DNA of 56,110 nt from Anaerobranca gottschalkii DSM 13577 (GCF_900111575.1 NZ_FOIF01000008.1:1-56110), one strand, 5' to 3'; positions 37,308-47,754 are shown, counted from the first letter of the stretch. A program made the numbers and translations. The notes: generated by a model not told the origin, from the sequence alone.

Positions 37308-37748
37308 CTATCTACCTATTTCTAAAGCTTTTAAAGCCATAGATTTAGTATTATTTAATGCCGTTATATTAGCTTCATAAGCCCTACTTGCGGAAATCAT
37401 ATTTACCATCTCTTGGACAATTTCTACATTGGGCATTTTTACAATCCCGTTTTCATCGGCATCTGGATGAGAGGGATTGTATACTTCTATAAAAGGAGAA
37501 GGATCTTCTACAATTTTTACTGCTTTAACTCCCCTTTGTTGGTTAACCCTTACTAAACTGCTTCTAAAAAAGCTATCAAAGGTATTTTCTCCCCTTGCCG
37601 CTAATACTACCTCTTTCCTTCTATAAGGCCCACCATTGGGAGTTCGGGTAGTATTGATGTTAGCAATATTTTCTGAGATAATATCTAATCTTAACCTTTG
37701 AGCTGTTAACCCTGAAGCACTTATATTCATAGTATTAAAAAGAGACAT
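37308..37748 (-). CDS. flgC: flagellar basal-body rod protein FlgC
   Basis: FlgC is a rod subunit. The 146 residues include the rod N-terminus NTMNISASGLTAQRLRLDIISENIANINTTRTPNGGPYRRKEVV, the family variant with NTTRTPNGGPYRRK, and the C-terminal PNVEIVQEMVNMISASRAYEANITALNNTKSMALKALEI. Length is typical. It follows flgB by five bases. Confidence 0.97.
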   Translation of the reverse strand: MSLFNTMNISASGLTAQRLRLDIISENIANINTTRTPNGGPYRRKEVVLAARGENTFDSFFRSSLVRVNQQRGVKAVKIVEDPSPFIEVYNPSHPDADENGIVKMPNVEIVQEMVNMISASRAYEANITALNNTKSMALKALEIGR

Positions 37749-37753
37749 TTTTA

Positions 37754-38167
37754 CTACCTCCTTCCTTCACTAATAACAGTTTGAAGGGTATTAAATTTTT
37801 TAATCAACTGTTGTACCATAGCAGAATGATAAATGGTGTTTTTGGCCATTTCTGCACCTTCAAGTTCAATGTCTACGTTATTTCCATCTAATCTCATTGT
37901 GGTACTATTATCTCTATATATTTTAGGATAAATATCATTAAGGGATTTTCTCCCAATAGGGATATGTCTCGGATTTGTCAAGTTACCTCTAATCCCTTTA
38001 TTTGATAAACTTTGCCTAAGTAATGATTTAAACTCAACATCACTTCTTTTAAAACCAGGAGTATCTATATTTGCAAGATTATTAGATAAAACCTGATGTC
38101 TAACAGTTGAACCCTCTATAGATTTTTCTAGAACTTTAAAAATCGGACTAGAAAATAACCCATTCAT
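37754..38167 (-). CDS. flgB: flagellar basal-body rod protein FlgB
   Basis: FlgB is the first rod subunit and the first gene of the operon. The 137 residues show VRHQVLSNNLANIDTPGFKRSDVEFK at the N-terminus and DIELEGAEMAKNTIYHSAMVQQLIKKFNTLQTVISEGRR at the C-terminus. AAGGGGTG precedes the ATG. The 180-base gap upstream carries the codY terminator and presumably the operon promoter. Confidence 0.97.
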   Translation of the reverse strand: MNGLFSSPIFKVLEKSIEGSTVRHQVLSNNLANIDTPGFKRSDVEFKSLLRQSLSNKGIRGNLTNPRHIPIGRKSLNDIYPKIYRDNSTTMRLDGNNVDIELEGAEMAKNTIYHSAMVQQLIKKFNTLQTVISEGRR

Positions 38168-38300
38168 TTTTTCACCCCTTTTTAACTAACTATTTGTGTA
38201 TTAAAACAAATCCTTATTAAAAATTCGAGTTTTTTCGCCAAAATCCTTTTTTTTATTTAAAATAAATATTAATACTTTAGTCTTAAAAAGTAATGAATAA
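38168..38300 (-). promoter_or_regulatory. presumed promoter region of the fla/che operon
   Basis: This very AT-rich gap is the only intergenic space upstream of flgB. A weak sigma-A-like pair (TTGGCG and TAATAA, 16 bases apart) and a loose sigma-D-like pair (TAAA and GGCGAAAA, 16 bases apart) can be read on the minus strand around 38221-38266. Neither is convincing. The region must hold the promoter because the codY terminator lies directly upstream. Confidence 0.3.
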
Positions 38301-38301
38301 T

Positions 38302-38341
38302 AAAAAGAACAAAGTCTTCCTCTTAAGAAAGGAAGACTTTG
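38302..38341 (-). terminator. intrinsic terminator after codY
   Basis: On the minus strand AAAGTCTTCC and GGAAGACTTT form a perfect ten-base stem, extended by one pair on each side, with a loop of about eight bases, followed by TTCTTTTTA. It starts nine bases after the codY stop and separates codY from the flagellar operon. Confidence 0.88.
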
Positions 38342-38349
38342 CTTAATTT

Positions 38350-39132
38350 TTAACTATTTCTTAATTTCCTTAATTCTTCTAAAAGCTTTTCATTCTTAAT
38401 TTTTATATAAGTACCTTTCATACCTAATGAGCGGGACTCAATAACTCCAGCACTTTCAAATTTCCTTAGGGCATTTACTATAACTGATCTAGTAATTCCC
38501 ACTCTATCTGCTACTTTACTTGCAACTAATAAACCTTCGTTACCATTTAATTCTTCAAAAATATGTTCAATAGCTTCTAATTCAGAATATGATAATGTAG
38601 CTATGGCTAATTGTACTATAGCTTTATTTCTTGCTTCTTCCTCAACTTCACTGGCTTTTGCTCTAATAATTTCCATTCCTACTACTGTTGCACCATACTC
38701 AGCTAATAGTAGGTCTTCATCGGTAAATTCCTCTGTAAATCTCGCTAATACAAGGGTACCTAACCGCTCTCCATTGCCTATAATAGGGACAATAGTTGTA
38801 ATATTATCCTCAAACAAGCATTTTTCTTCTCCATCAAAAACACATACATTTTTAGATTTTAAATTTGGAGAAGTTTCAGTAACTCTAAGAAGTTGTTCAT
38901 TATATTCTTCTGGGAATTTTCCTGTAGGTAAAACATCGTTTTTCATAACTTCACATTCAAATTCTTTAACTATAGCAGAGCCTAAAATTTTACCCTTTCT
39001 ACTAGCCACATAAACATTAGCAGAAATAATATCCCTTAAAACTTCAGCCATTTCATTAAAATCTACTGCTTGAGCAGTACTCCTTTGTAACAACCTGTTA
39101 ATTTTTCTAGTCTTTTTTAGTAATTCTTGCAT
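38350..39132 (-). CDS. codY: global transcriptional regulator CodY
   Basis: CodY senses branched-chain amino acids and GTP and represses stationary-phase, amino-acid and motility genes. The 260 residues include the N-terminal GAF domain (residues about 1-155, [22 protein letters not shown]) and the C-terminal winged helix [39 protein letters not shown]. Length matches the family. In Firmicutes CodY commonly sits just before the flagellar operon, as here. The AGGAGGA ribosome binding site is strong. Confidence 0.97.
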   Translation of the reverse strand: MQELLKKTRKINRLLQRSTAQAVDFNEMAEVLRDIISANVYVASRKGKILGSAIVKEFECEVMKNDVLPTGKFPEEYNEQLLRVTETSPNLKSKNVCVFDGEEKCLFEDNITTIVPIIGNGERLGTLVLARFTEEFTDEDLLLAEYGATVVGMEIIRAKASEVEEEARNKAIVQLAIATLSYSELEAIEHIFEELNGNEGLLVASKVADRVGITRSVIVNALRKFESAGVIESRSLGMKGTYIKIKNEKLLEELRKLRNS

Positions 39133-39229
39133 CTTCTATTCCTCCTATTAATATAATTTATTGTGTGCAGATTAAGTAAGCTAATTACAATATCTTTTGG
39201 GGCTAATTATGTCTTCTCTATGTTTAAAG

Positions 39230-40114
39230 TTAGGCTCTAGGATGATTGGCTAGATAGACATTTTTAAGTTTGTCTTTTGTAATGTGGGTATAAATTTGGG
39301 TAGTTTTAATATTTGTATGGCCTAACATCTCTTGAACTGCCCTTAAGTCTGCCCCATTGTCCAAAAGATGTGTGGCGAAACTATGCCTAAAGGTATGAGG
39401 AGACACATTAAATTTAATAGCTAGTATTTCCACATATTTATCAATAATTCTTCTAATACTTCTATCGGTTATAGCATCTCCAAACTTATTGACAAATAAA
39501 TAAGGGTGTTTTTTATTTTTCATTAACTTTACTCGAGATTTTTCCAGATAAAGACGGATAAACTCACAAGCTTTTGAGCCCACATAAACATACCTCTGTT
39601 TATTTCCTTTACCATTGACCAAAATTAAACCCCTAGCAAGTTGTAAATCTTTCAAAGTAATATTTACCAATTCACTTACCCTTAGCCCAGAAGAATATAA
39701 CAACTCCATTATAGCCCTATCCCTTAAGCCAAGTTCTTCGTTTATATCTGGTGCTTCTATTAATTCTGCAATTTGTTGTTGATATAAAAACTTAGGTAGT
39801 TTTTTTTCTGTTTTCGGTGAATGTAGTTTAGTTATCGGGTTATTTTGTAAATAACCATGTTTTACTAAGTACTTAAAAAAGGATCTAATGGCTGACAGTT
39901 TTCTATTTATTGATTTCTTAGAGTAATTTTGATTTTGAAGATATGCTAAAAATCTTCTAATAGTTAAATGACTAACTGATTTGTGTCCCTCATCACCTTG
40001 TTCTAGAAAGCTTAGGAACTGTTCTAAATCCACTCTGTAATTAGTTATGGTATGAGGAGAACAGTTTTTTTCAACAGAATACCCTTGTAAAAATTCATCT
40101 ACCCACATTTTCAT
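39230..40114 (-). CDS. xerC: tyrosine recombinase XerC (CodV-like)
   Basis: XerC/CodV resolves chromosome dimers at dif. The 294 residues have the N-terminal SAM-like core-binding domain (about 1-90, FLQGYSVEKNCSPHTITNYRVDLEQF) and a C-terminal catalytic domain. The catalytic residues are Arg in SSGLRVSELV, HTFRHSFATHLLDNG (His-x2-Arg), LGHTNIKTTQIYTH (His and Tyr nucleophile). Its place between trmFO and codY is conserved. The hslVU genes that usually follow are absent. Confidence 0.93.
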   Translation of the reverse strand: MKMWVDEFLQGYSVEKNCSPHTITNYRVDLEQFLSFLEQGDEGHKSVSHLTIRRFLAYLQNQNYSKKSINRKLSAIRSFFKYLVKHGYLQNNPITKLHSPKTEKKLPKFLYQQQIAELIEAPDINEELGLRDRAIMELLYSSGLRVSELVNITLKDLQLARGLILVNGKGNKQRYVYVGSKACEFIRLYLEKSRVKLMKNKKHPYLFVNKFGDAITDRSIRRIIDKYVEILAIKFNVSPHTFRHSFATHLLDNGADLRAVQEMLGHTNIKTTQIYTHITKDKLKNVYLANHPRA

Positions 40115-40167
40115 ATTCCCACCTACACTTATATAATATCAAAGTAAATTATTTTTTTCAAGGGAAA

Positions 40168-41454
40168 TTATAAACTTTTCGTAAAATTTATAATTGTTTC
40201 TAGGGCTCTGTCTTTATAATATTCATATTTTTGTTTTTTATCTTTTATTTTTTTCTCCGGTGGTAAAAAAAGTCCAAAGTTAATATTCATAGGCTGAAAA
40301 TTTTTTATGCTTGAATCAGATAAATAATTAGTTAAGGAACCTATAGCCGTTTCTCTAGGAAAAGATTTATCAAAAATAATACTATAAGCAACAGCCAATC
40401 CTGTAGCTATAGCTTCCACATAACCTTCAGATCCTGTAATCTGTCCAGCAAAATAGTAATTAGGATTGTGTTTTAACTGCAGTTTATTATTTAGTAAAGA
40501 AGGGGAGTTTATATATGTATTACGATGCATTACTCCATACCGTACAAATTCTGCTTTTTCTAGACCGGGAATTAGCCTAAATACCCGTTTTTGTTCACCC
40601 CATTTTAAATGGGTTTGAAAACCTACTAAATTATACAAAGTTCCTTCTTTATTATCTTGCCTTAACTGCACCACTGCATGATAGGTTTCCTTTGTTTCTG
40701 GATGTTCTAAACCTACAGGTTTTAACGGACCAAAAAGTAGTGTTTTTTCTCCCCGCCTTGCCATTTCTTCTATTGGCATACATCCTTCAAAATAGATTTC
40801 CTTTTCAAATTCTTTAATTGGTACAACCTCTGCGTTAATTAATTCATGGTAAAATCTTTGGTATTGTTCTTCATTCATTGGGCAGTTAATATACTCCCCA
40901 TCTCCTTTACCATATCTAGAAGCAAAATAAGCTTTGGAAAAATCTATAGATTCCTTTGTCACTATAGGAGCTGCAGCATCGTAGAAATATAAGTATTCAT
41001 CCCCTGTTAAACTTTTTATACTTTCAGCCAATTTACCGGTAGTTAAAGGTCCACTAGCTATTACTGTAGGATATGAAAAATTCAAATCTGTAACCTCTTC
41101 ATTTATAACAGTAATATTGGGATGATTTTTTATTTTTTCAGTAATCATTTTTGCAAACAAATGTCTATCTACCGCTAAAGCCCCTCCTGCCGGAACCTTA
41201 GTTTGATCAGCACATTCCATCAATAAAGAATTAAGTAATCTGAGTTCTTCTTTTAATAGTCCAACGGCATTGGTAAGACTGGCGGCTCTAAGGGAATTAC
41301 TACAAACTAATTCACCAAATAGGTCAGTATGGTGTGCAAGGGAATTAACCTTTGGCCGCATTTCATATAACTCAACTTTAAAACCATGATTAGCTAACTG
41401 CCAAGCACACTCTGAACCTGCCAATCCTGCTCCAATTACTATTACTTTATTCAT
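40168..41454 (-). CDS. trmFO: folate-dependent tRNA m5U54 methyltransferase TrmFO
   Basis: TrmFO (formerly Gid) methylates U54 of tRNA using methylenetetrahydrofolate and FADH2. The 428-residue protein starts with the FAD motif [18 protein letters not shown] and shows [40 protein letters not shown], and a C-terminal GLFLPPEKK segment. ATG at 41454 follows AGGAG; the longer ORF start at 41505 would lie inside topA. It lies between topA and xerC, the classic Firmicutes order. Confidence 0.97.
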   Translation of the reverse strand: MNKVIVIGAGLAGSECAWQLANHGFKVELYEMRPKVNSLAHHTDLFGELVCSNSLRAASLTNAVGLLKEELRLLNSLLMECADQTKVPAGGALAVDRHLFAKMITEKIKNHPNITVINEEVTDLNFSYPTVIASGPLTTGKLAESIKSLTGDEYLYFYDAAAPIVTKESIDFSKAYFASRYGKGDGEYINCPMNEEQYQRFYHELINAEVVPIKEFEKEIYFEGCMPIEEMARRGEKTLLFGPLKPVGLEHPETKETYHAVVQLRQDNKEGTLYNLVGFQTHLKWGEQKRVFRLIPGLEKAEFVRYGVMHRNTYINSPSLLNNKLQLKHNPNYYFAGQITGSEGYVEAIATGLAVAYSIIFDKSFPRETAIGSLTNYLSDSSIKNFQPMNINFGLFLPPEKKIKDKKQKYEYYKDRALETIINFTKSL

Positions 41455-41458
41455 ATTT

Positions 41459-43531
41459 TCAACTCCTGTCTTTAACAAAGCCACATTTTTCACTAGAACA
41501 AACAAATTTTTTATTGTTTCCTCTACCTTTTTCCACTAAATAACTTCCACATTTAGGACAAATTTCCCCAATTGGTTTATCCCATGATTGAAACTCACAT
41601 TCTGGATATCTAGAACAGCCAAAAAATTGTCTTCCCTTTTTGGTTTTCCTTATCACAACTTTACCTTGTTTACAAATAGGACAAACAATTCCTAATTCCT
41701 CAACTAAGGTTTTTGTATTTCTACATTCAGGAAAACCTGGGCAAGCTAAAAATCTTCCAAACTTACCTAATTTATAAACCATATTTCTACCACATTTTTC
41801 ACAAACAACATCACTTATTTCATCTTCTAATTCAACTTGAGGTATTTGGGCTTCTGCTTTTTGTAAATCTTTCTGAAAATCTTCATAAAAAGCTTTTATT
41901 AAATCTTCCCAAGATTCTTTCCCTTCTTCAATTTTATCTAATTTATCTTCCATTTGGGCTGTAAAGGATATATCTACAATTTTAGGAAAATGTTCTAACA
42001 TTAAATCTGTAACTATTTCCCCTAATTCTGTAGGTACAAAAACTTTTTTATCTTTTATTACATAACCACGATTAGAAATTGTATCGATTATAGGTGCATA
42101 TGTACTTGGTCTTCCAATTCCTTTTTCTTCTAGAGTTTTAACTAACATTGCCTCAGTAAATCTTGGAGGTGGTTGAGTAAAATGTTGTTTAGGATCAACT
42201 TTCAAAAGATTTAATATCTCACCTTCTTTAACAATCCCTTTGAAAACCAACTCTTCATCTTCTATTTCATCTTGACCTTCAAGATAAACTTCAGTAAAAC
42301 CAGAAAACTTTAGAATTGAACCAGTTTGTCTAAAAGTGTAATCTGAATTTTTTATATCTATAGTAAGAACATTATAAACAGCTGAAGCCATTTGAGAAGC
42401 AATAGTCCTTAACCAAATCAATTTATATAACTTATATTGATCATTAGTTAAAAACTCTTTAATTTCATCGGGATTATTGTTTAAATCTGTAGGTCTTATG
42501 GCCTCATGGGCTTCTTGTGCATTTTTTTTGCTTTTATATTTCCTTATCTCTTTACTAATATATTTTTCACCATAATTATTGACTATATAATTTCTTAAAT
42601 TTCTTATAAACTCATCGGATAATCTAGTTGAGTCTGTTCTTATATAAGTAATTAAACCTACAGAACCCCTTTTACCTAGTTTTATTCCTTCATAAAGCTG
42701 TTGAGCAATCATCATAGTTTTTTTAGGAGAAAAATTTAGTTTTCTAGCTGCTTCTTGTTGCAAATTACTAGTAGTAAAAGGAGGAGAAGGATGTTTCTGC
42801 CTCTCTGTTTCCTTAACTTTATCAACTAAAAACTGACCTTTTTCGATGACAGAAACTATCCTGTCCATTTCTTCTTTAGTATTGATTTCTATTTTATCAT
42901 CTTTATAACTTACTAATTTAGGCTGTAATATTTCTTGCTGAGCATTTTGTAATTCAACTTGTAAAGTCCAATACTCTTTGGGGATAAAGTCTCTTATCTC
43001 CCTTTCCCTGTCAACTATTAATCTAACAGCTACCGATTGAACCCGTCCTGCACTTAAACCCTTTTTTACTTTCCTCCAAAGCAATGGACTAATTTTATAT
43101 CCTACTATTCTATCTAAAATTCTTCTAGCTTGTTGCGCATCGACTAAAGCTTGATCGATATTTCTTGGATTTTTAAAACCTTCCTTAATAGCTTTGGGAG
43201 TAATTTCATTAAATACCACCCTACATCTTTCCGTTGTATCTATTCCAAAACTATTAGCAAGATGCCATGAAATAGCCTCTCCTTCTCGATCAGGGTCTGT
43301 AGCTAGAAAAATTTTATCTGCTTTTTTGCCAGCCTTTTTTAGTTCCTGCAATATTTTACCTTTCCCTCTAATTGTTATATATTTAACTTCTAAACTTTCT
43401 AAGTCCACACCTAACTGGCTTTTAGGTAGATCTATAATATGGCCCATTGATGCTTTAACATCATAATTTTTGCCTAAAAATTTTTTTATAGTTTTTGCTT
43501 TAGATGGTGACTCCACAATTACCAAATTCAT
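41459..43531 (-). CDS. topA: DNA topoisomerase I TopA
   Basis: TopA relaxes negative supercoils. The 690-residue protein has the TOPRIM domain ([33 protein letters not shown]), the catalytic Tyr in [29 protein letters not shown], and three C-terminal zinc-ribbon modules with paired Cys ([24 protein letters not shown]). ATG at 43531 follows GAGGAGGG and gives the Bacillus-like length. The longer ORF start at 43591 would overlap dprA. Confidence 0.97.
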   Translation of the reverse strand: MNLVIVESPSKAKTIKKFLGKNYDVKASMGHIIDLPKSQLGVDLESLEVKYITIRGKGKILQELKKAGKKADKIFLATDPDREGEAISWHLANSFGIDTTERCRVVFNEITPKAIKEGFKNPRNIDQALVDAQQARRILDRIVGYKISPLLWRKVKKGLSAGRVQSVAVRLIVDREREIRDFIPKEYWTLQVELQNAQQEILQPKLVSYKDDKIEINTKEEMDRIVSVIEKGQFLVDKVKETERQKHPSPPFTTSNLQQEAARKLNFSPKKTMMIAQQLYEGIKLGKRGSVGLITYIRTDSTRLSDEFIRNLRNYIVNNYGEKYISKEIRKYKSKKNAQEAHEAIRPTDLNNNPDEIKEFLTNDQYKLYKLIWLRTIASQMASAVYNVLTIDIKNSDYTFRQTGSILKFSGFTEVYLEGQDEIEDEELVFKGIVKEGEILNLLKVDPKQHFTQPPPRFTEAMLVKTLEEKGIGRPSTYAPIIDTISNRGYVIKDKKVFVPTELGEIVTDLMLEHFPKIVDISFTAQMEDKLDKIEEGKESWEDLIKAFYEDFQKDLQKAEAQIPQVELEDEISDVVCEKCGRNMVYKLGKFGRFLACPGFPECRNTKTLVEELGIVCPICKQGKVVIRKTKKGRQFFGCSRYPECEFQSWDKPIGEICPKCGSYLVEKGRGNNKKFVCSSEKCGFVKDRS

Positions 43532-43580
43532 AATAACCCTCCTCACGGGAAATGACTTTATAATTTTATTTAATTTTTTA

Positions 43581-44669
43581 CTAAAAGTCAACTTTTCCCA
43601 CCCATTGATATGTATTAAACCCGATTTTTTTAATTAAACCCTTTATTTCAAGGGTAATTAAATTAGATAATATTTGGGAAATCTCTAATCCTGTAGTTAA
43701 TACTAAATATTCAACGGAAAATTCTTGTCCCATTGTAGCTTTAACTATTTCTTTTTCTACAGAAGTTAAATTAATATCCCCTCTTTGTTGATTACAACTA
43801 TATTGTACGTTATATTCAGATAATATATCTTCATATTTACTAACAACTATTGCACCTTCTTTCAACAATTTATTAGTACCTGTACTAAGAACACTATTGA
43901 TATTTCCCGGCACTGCAAAAACATCTCGACCTTGAGAAAGGGCAAAATCGGCAGTTATTAATGAACCACTTTTTAAACTAGCTTCCACTACAACGACCCC
44001 TTTAGCTAAACCACTTATTATCCTGTTCCGTGCAGGAAAATTCCCTGATAACGGTAAAGTCCCTAATGGAAAAGTAGTTAACAATAATCCTTTTTCCTCC
44101 ATCTCCCTATACAACTTTTCATTTTGTTTTGGATAAATTACATCTAGACCACAACCTAAAACTCCAATGGAACTCCCTTGACCTTCCAAAGCTCCTTTAT
44201 GGGCCCAAGCATCTATCCCACTAGCCATCCCACTAGTTATTGTATAGCCATTTTTACTTAGAAATTCCCCCATTTCCTGTGCCACCTTTTTCCCATACCA
44301 AGTTCCTTTTCTAGACCCTACAATAGCTATATTGTTTAGATTTTTAAGCAAGTCAGTATTTCCTTTACAAAATATTATTGGAGGTGGGTCGTAAATTTCT
44401 TTTAATAGCATAGGATAATCAGGATCTTCTTTAATTAAAATCTTTATATTTTTTTCTTTATATTTTAATATAGTTTCCTCTATACAGAAATTATTCATAA
44501 TTTTTTCTAAATTTTCTTTTGTTTGATTATCTAATTGGAGTGATGTTTCCTTGAATTTTTCTTTAAGTTCCACTATTGAATTTACTTTTGTTGTTATCAA
44601 CTCCATTTTTTTAGGCCCTATACCTTTTACATAAGTTAATAAAAGCAATAATTCCAATTTATCTTTCAT
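43581..44669 (-). CDS. dprA: DNA-processing protein DprA (Smf)
   Basis: DprA binds incoming single-stranded DNA and loads RecA. The 362 residues have an N-terminal helix-hairpin-like segment (TYVKGIGPKKMELI), the Rossmann-like core IAIVGSRKGTWYGKKVAQEMGEFL, GMASGIDAWAHKGALEGQGSSIGVLGCGLDVIYPKQN, NRIISGLAKGVVVVEAS, and a C-terminal winged-helix (TTGLEISQILSNLITLEIKGLI). It directly precedes topA. Confidence 0.96.
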   Translation of the reverse strand: MKDKLELLLLLTYVKGIGPKKMELITTKVNSIVELKEKFKETSLQLDNQTKENLEKIMNNFCIEETILKYKEKNIKILIKEDPDYPMLLKEIYDPPPIIFCKGNTDLLKNLNNIAIVGSRKGTWYGKKVAQEMGEFLSKNGYTITSGMASGIDAWAHKGALEGQGSSIGVLGCGLDVIYPKQNEKLYREMEEKGLLLTTFPLGTLPLSGNFPARNRIISGLAKGVVVVEASLKSGSLITADFALSQGRDVFAVPGNINSVLSTGTNKLLKEGAIVVSKYEDILSEYNVQYSCNQQRGDINLTSVEKEIVKATMGQEFSVEYLVLTTGLEISQILSNLITLEIKGLIKKIGFNTYQWVGKVDF

Positions 44670-44726
44670 ATAAACTCACCCCTTTAGTTGATAATTCTAC
44701 TAAATTTCGATAATTCCTCTAATTTA

Positions 44727-44758
44727 CAAAAAAAGAACGGGTAAAATTCCCGTTCTTT
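44727..44758 (-). terminator. intrinsic terminator after the aminomutase gene
   Basis: AAAGAACGGG (44732-44741) and CCCGTTCTTT (44749-44758) form a perfect ten-base stem with a seven-base loop, followed on the minus strand by eight T. The stem begins at the aminomutase stop codon. It separates this gene from dprA. Confidence 0.9.
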
Positions 44759-45989
44759 ACTCATCATATTTATAAATTAACTCTCGATTTTCCCAAGTCC
44801 GCAATTTAATATGATCCTCATCTACTTCCAATAAATAATTAGGTAACATAGGAGTTTTACCATACCCTTTGGGAGCATTGACAATATATGTTGGAATAGC
44901 TAAACCACTGGTATAGCCCCTTAATTTCTCCATTATTTCCAGCCCTTCTTCTACCCTTGTCATAAAATGGGTTGTTCCTTTAACACTCTTAGCATGGAAA
45001 ATATAATATGGTCTTATTCTTACCTTTAATAATTCATGATTAAGTTTTTTCATTATATGGGGATCATTATTGATTTTATTTAATAAAACCGCCTGATTCC
45101 CCATAACAACCCCTGCTTTTGCCAACATATCTGTAGCTTTTTTAACTTCTTTAGTTATTTCTTTAGGATGATTAAATTGAGTATTAAGATAAATGGGAGC
45201 ATATTTTTCTAAAATTTCACAAAGCTCTTTAGTTATTCTTTGTGGTATAGTTACTAATGCCCTTGTACCAATTCGTATAATTTCCACATGGGGAATATTC
45301 CTCAATTCTCCTAAAAGCCAATCTAGTGTACTATCTGCTAACATCAAGGCATCTCCACCGGTCACTAATACATCTCTAATTTCACTATTTGACCGAATAT
45401 ATTCAATTGCCTCTAATAATTGATCCTTAGGTAAATTTTTATCTACTTCTCCTATATTTCTTCTCCTTTGACAATGTCTACAATACATAGCACACTGGTT
45501 AGTTACATTTATAATTAACCTATCAGGATATCTTCTAGTAATACCAGGAGCTGGAGATGTATATTGCTCTCCCATTGGATCTTCATGTCCTGAATCATCT
45601 AGAATTTCCGCCAACTGAGGTAAAGATTGTAATCTAATAGGACAGGTTGGATCATCCTTAGACATTAAAGCTGCATAGTAAGGTGATATAGCCCACCTAT
45701 TTTTTTCTCCAGATTTTTTTATTTCTTCTATTTCTTTATCAGTTAAATTTAAAATGGCAGATAAAGTCTCTACATCACTGATTCTATGTTTGATTTGCCA
45801 TTTCCAATTATTCCAATCCTCTTCAGTCCCCCCTAGCATCTGAAGAAGTTTAGCCTTCTGCTGATTGTACTGTTCTTCTATACCATATCCTACCGGTATT
45901 TTATCTTTAACATCTAAATAATCTTGAATACGACTCTTTAATTCAGCAGCTCTTTTTAATGACACCTCTCTTTTATTAATTTCATTCAT
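44757..45989 (-). CDS. radical-SAM/PLP aminomutase, probably glutamate 2,3-aminomutase
   Basis: The 410-residue enzyme belongs to the lysine 2,3-aminomutase family. The radical-SAM cluster cysteines are Cys166, Cys170 and Cys173 (CAMYCRHC), and the PLP Lys is Lys378 (GYGKTPMLPNY). The two acidic residues that bind substrate lysine in Clostridium KAM (Asp293 and Asp330) are replaced by Lys334 (FHAKSVKG) and Asn371 (IVNAPKG) at the same 37-residue spacing. That is the pattern of glutamate 2,3-aminomutase, which makes beta-glutamate, a compatible solute. A plain KAM cannot be excluded without assay. Confidence 0.85.
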   Translation of the reverse strand: MNEINKREVSLKRAAELKSRIQDYLDVKDKIPVGYGIEEQYNQQKAKLLQMLGGTEEDWNNWKWQIKHRISDVETLSAILNLTDKEIEEIKKSGEKNRWAISPYYAALMSKDDPTCPIRLQSLPQLAEILDDSGHEDPMGEQYTSPAPGITRRYPDRLIINVTNQCAMYCRHCQRRRNIGEVDKNLPKDQLLEAIEYIRSNSEIRDVLVTGGDALMLADSTLDWLLGELRNIPHVEIIRIGTRALVTIPQRITKELCEILEKYAPIYLNTQFNHPKEITKEVKKATDMLAKAGVVMGNQAVLLNKINNDPHIMKKLNHELLKVRIRPYYIFHAKSVKGTTHFMTRVEEGLEIMEKLRGYTSGLAIPTYIVNAPKGYGKTPMLPNYLLEVDEDHIKLRTWENRELIYKYDE

Positions 45990-46008
45990 TCTACCACCTC
46001 CAAATTAC

Positions 46009-46037
46009 ATTATAACTTAAAATCTTTCGTGTTTCAA
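46009..46037 (-). promoter_or_regulatory. strong sigma-A promoter of the aminomutase gene
   Basis: On the minus strand TTGAAA (46037-46032) and a perfect TATAAT (46014-46009) are spaced by exactly 17 bases. The predicted start is about 13 bases before the ATG at 45989, so GGAGGTGG of the ribosome binding site begins almost at the 5' end of the message. Confidence 0.8.
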
Positions 46038-46050
46038 TTTTTTTGATATT

Positions 46051-47754
46051 CTACATTTCTTCCGGAGCTTCTATTCCTAATAAATTTAAACCATTTTTAA
46101 TAACTTGAGCAGTGGCTTTTGCCAGCATCAGTCTACCCTGTCTAATATGTGGATTTTCTTCTTTATTGATAGGACAATAATGATAGTATCTGTTAAACTC
46201 TTTAGCTACAGTAATTAAATACCTAGCAATTACCGATGGCTTATATCCTTGTATACTATTTTTAACTATATCAGGAAATTGACTTAATTTTTTCACTAAA
46301 CCATCTTCATATTCGCTATTTAATGCAGCAAAATCTGGGTTTACTTCCTCAGCAACACTTTTCCTTAACAAACTACAAATTCTAGCATGGGAATACTGAA
46401 CATACGGGCCAGTTTCACCATTGAAATCCAATATCTTATCCCAATCAAAAATAACATTTTTTATTCTATCATTGTATAAGTCTCCAAAAATTATAGCACC
46501 TACTCCCACCTGTTTACTAACTTCATCTTTATTTTTTAGATTAGGATTTTTTTCTAATATTATTTCTTTAGTTAAACTAATAGCCTTTTTAATTACATCA
46601 TCTAGAAATATTAAATTACCTTTACGGGTAGACATTTTACCTTCTTGAAATCTAAAAAGGCCAAAAGGTATATGCTCACAGTTTTCGCTAAACTCAAACC
46701 CTGCTATAGCTAAAGTCTTAAAAACTTGTTTGAAGTGGAGAGATTGTTCTGCTCCAACAACATATAACATTTTATCAAATTTATAGTTATTATATCTATA
46801 AATAGCTGCACAAATATCTCTAGTAGCATATAAGGTGGCCCCATCTTTTTTCCTTAATAATATAGGAGGTAAATCAAATTTATCTAAATTTACGATTAAA
46901 GCTCCTTCACTTATTTCAGTTATTCCTTTATTTATCAGGGTTTCTAAAGTCTCAGGAATTAGGTCATTATAAAATTGTTCTCCTTTATAACTGTCAAAAT
47001 GTACTCCTAAGATATCGTAAATCCGCTTTAATTCTTTTAAACTAATATCTCTAAACATTTGCCATTTAGCCATCTTTTCTTCATCGCCATTTTCTAAATC
47101 CTTAAAAGTATCTCTAGCAAGATCTTCTAAAGATGGGTCTTTTTCTGCTTCTTCATGGAATTTAACATATAAATCATAAAGGTATTTAACGGGATCTTCT
47201 GAATTATTTAAAGTTTCTATATCTCCCCATTTATCAAAGGCCACAATAACTTTACCAAATTGAGTACCCCAATCACCGATGTGATTTATGCCAACAACAT
47301 TAAAACCTAGAAATTTATGGATTTTATAAAGGCTATTACCTATAACTGTACTTCTCAAATGGCCAATACCAAAAGGCTTAGCGATATTAGGAGATGAAAA
47401 ATCTATAACAACAGTTTTTCCTTCCCCTAAATTAGAACTTCCAAATTTATCACCTTGCTCTAGTATTTCCTTTATTGTTTCTTCCATAAGCTTTGTTGTA
47501 TCAATAAAGAAATTAACATATGGTCCTAAGTTTACTACCTTAGAAAAACCTTCAGGTTTTTCTATTTTTTCCACTAACTCTTGTGCAATAATAGCAGGAG
47601 CTTTTCTTAAAGTCTTTGCTAATGAAAATGTAGGAAAAGCTAAATCTCCATACTCAGGATTATCTGGTTGTTCTATTAAATCAAATATTTCCTGTCTATT
47701 TAATCCTGTTAATCCTTCTAATATTTCACTAATGACCTTTTTATATTTATCCAT
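46051..47754 (-). CDS. argS: arginyl-tRNA synthetase
   Basis: ArgRS charges tRNA-Arg. The 567 residues show the N-terminal Arg-S domain, the class I site SSPNIAKPFGIGHLRSTVIG (HIGH-type HLRS), the WGTQFGKVI segment, the KMS-like FQEGKMSTRKGNLIFLDDVI, and the DALR anticodon domain near the C-terminus. No T-box leader (no specifier stem or TGGNACCGCG-type antiterminator motif) is seen in the 95-base gap upstream. Probably co-transcribed with mgsA. Confidence 0.97.
   Translation of the reverse strand: MDKYKKVISEILEGLTGLNRQEIFDLIEQPDNPEYGDLAFPTFSLAKTLRKAPAIIAQELVEKIEKPEGFSKVVNLGPYVNFFIDTTKLMEETIKEILEQGDKFGSSNLGEGKTVVIDFSSPNIAKPFGIGHLRSTVIGNSLYKIHKFLGFNVVGINHIGDWGTQFGKVIVAFDKWGDIETLNNSEDPVKYLYDLYVKFHEEAEKDPSLEDLARDTFKDLENGDEEKMAKWQMFRDISLKELKRIYDILGVHFDSYKGEQFYNDLIPETLETLINKGITEISEGALIVNLDKFDLPPILLRKKDGATLYATRDICAAIYRYNNYKFDKMLYVVGAEQSLHFKQVFKTLAIAGFEFSENCEHIPFGLFRFQEGKMSTRKGNLIFLDDVIKKAISLTKEIILEKNPNLKNKDEVSKQVGVGAIIFGDLYNDRIKNVIFDWDKILDFNGETGPYVQYSHARICSLLRKSVAEEVNPDFAALNSEYEDGLVKKLSQFPDIVKNSIQGYKPSVIARYLITVAKEFNRYYHYCPINKEENPHIRQGRLMLAKATAQVIKNGLNLLGIEAPEEM

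Noticed and set aside
41713-41964. His/Phe-rich plus-strand ORF
   Set aside because: Antisense of the topA zinc-ribbon region; no independent support.
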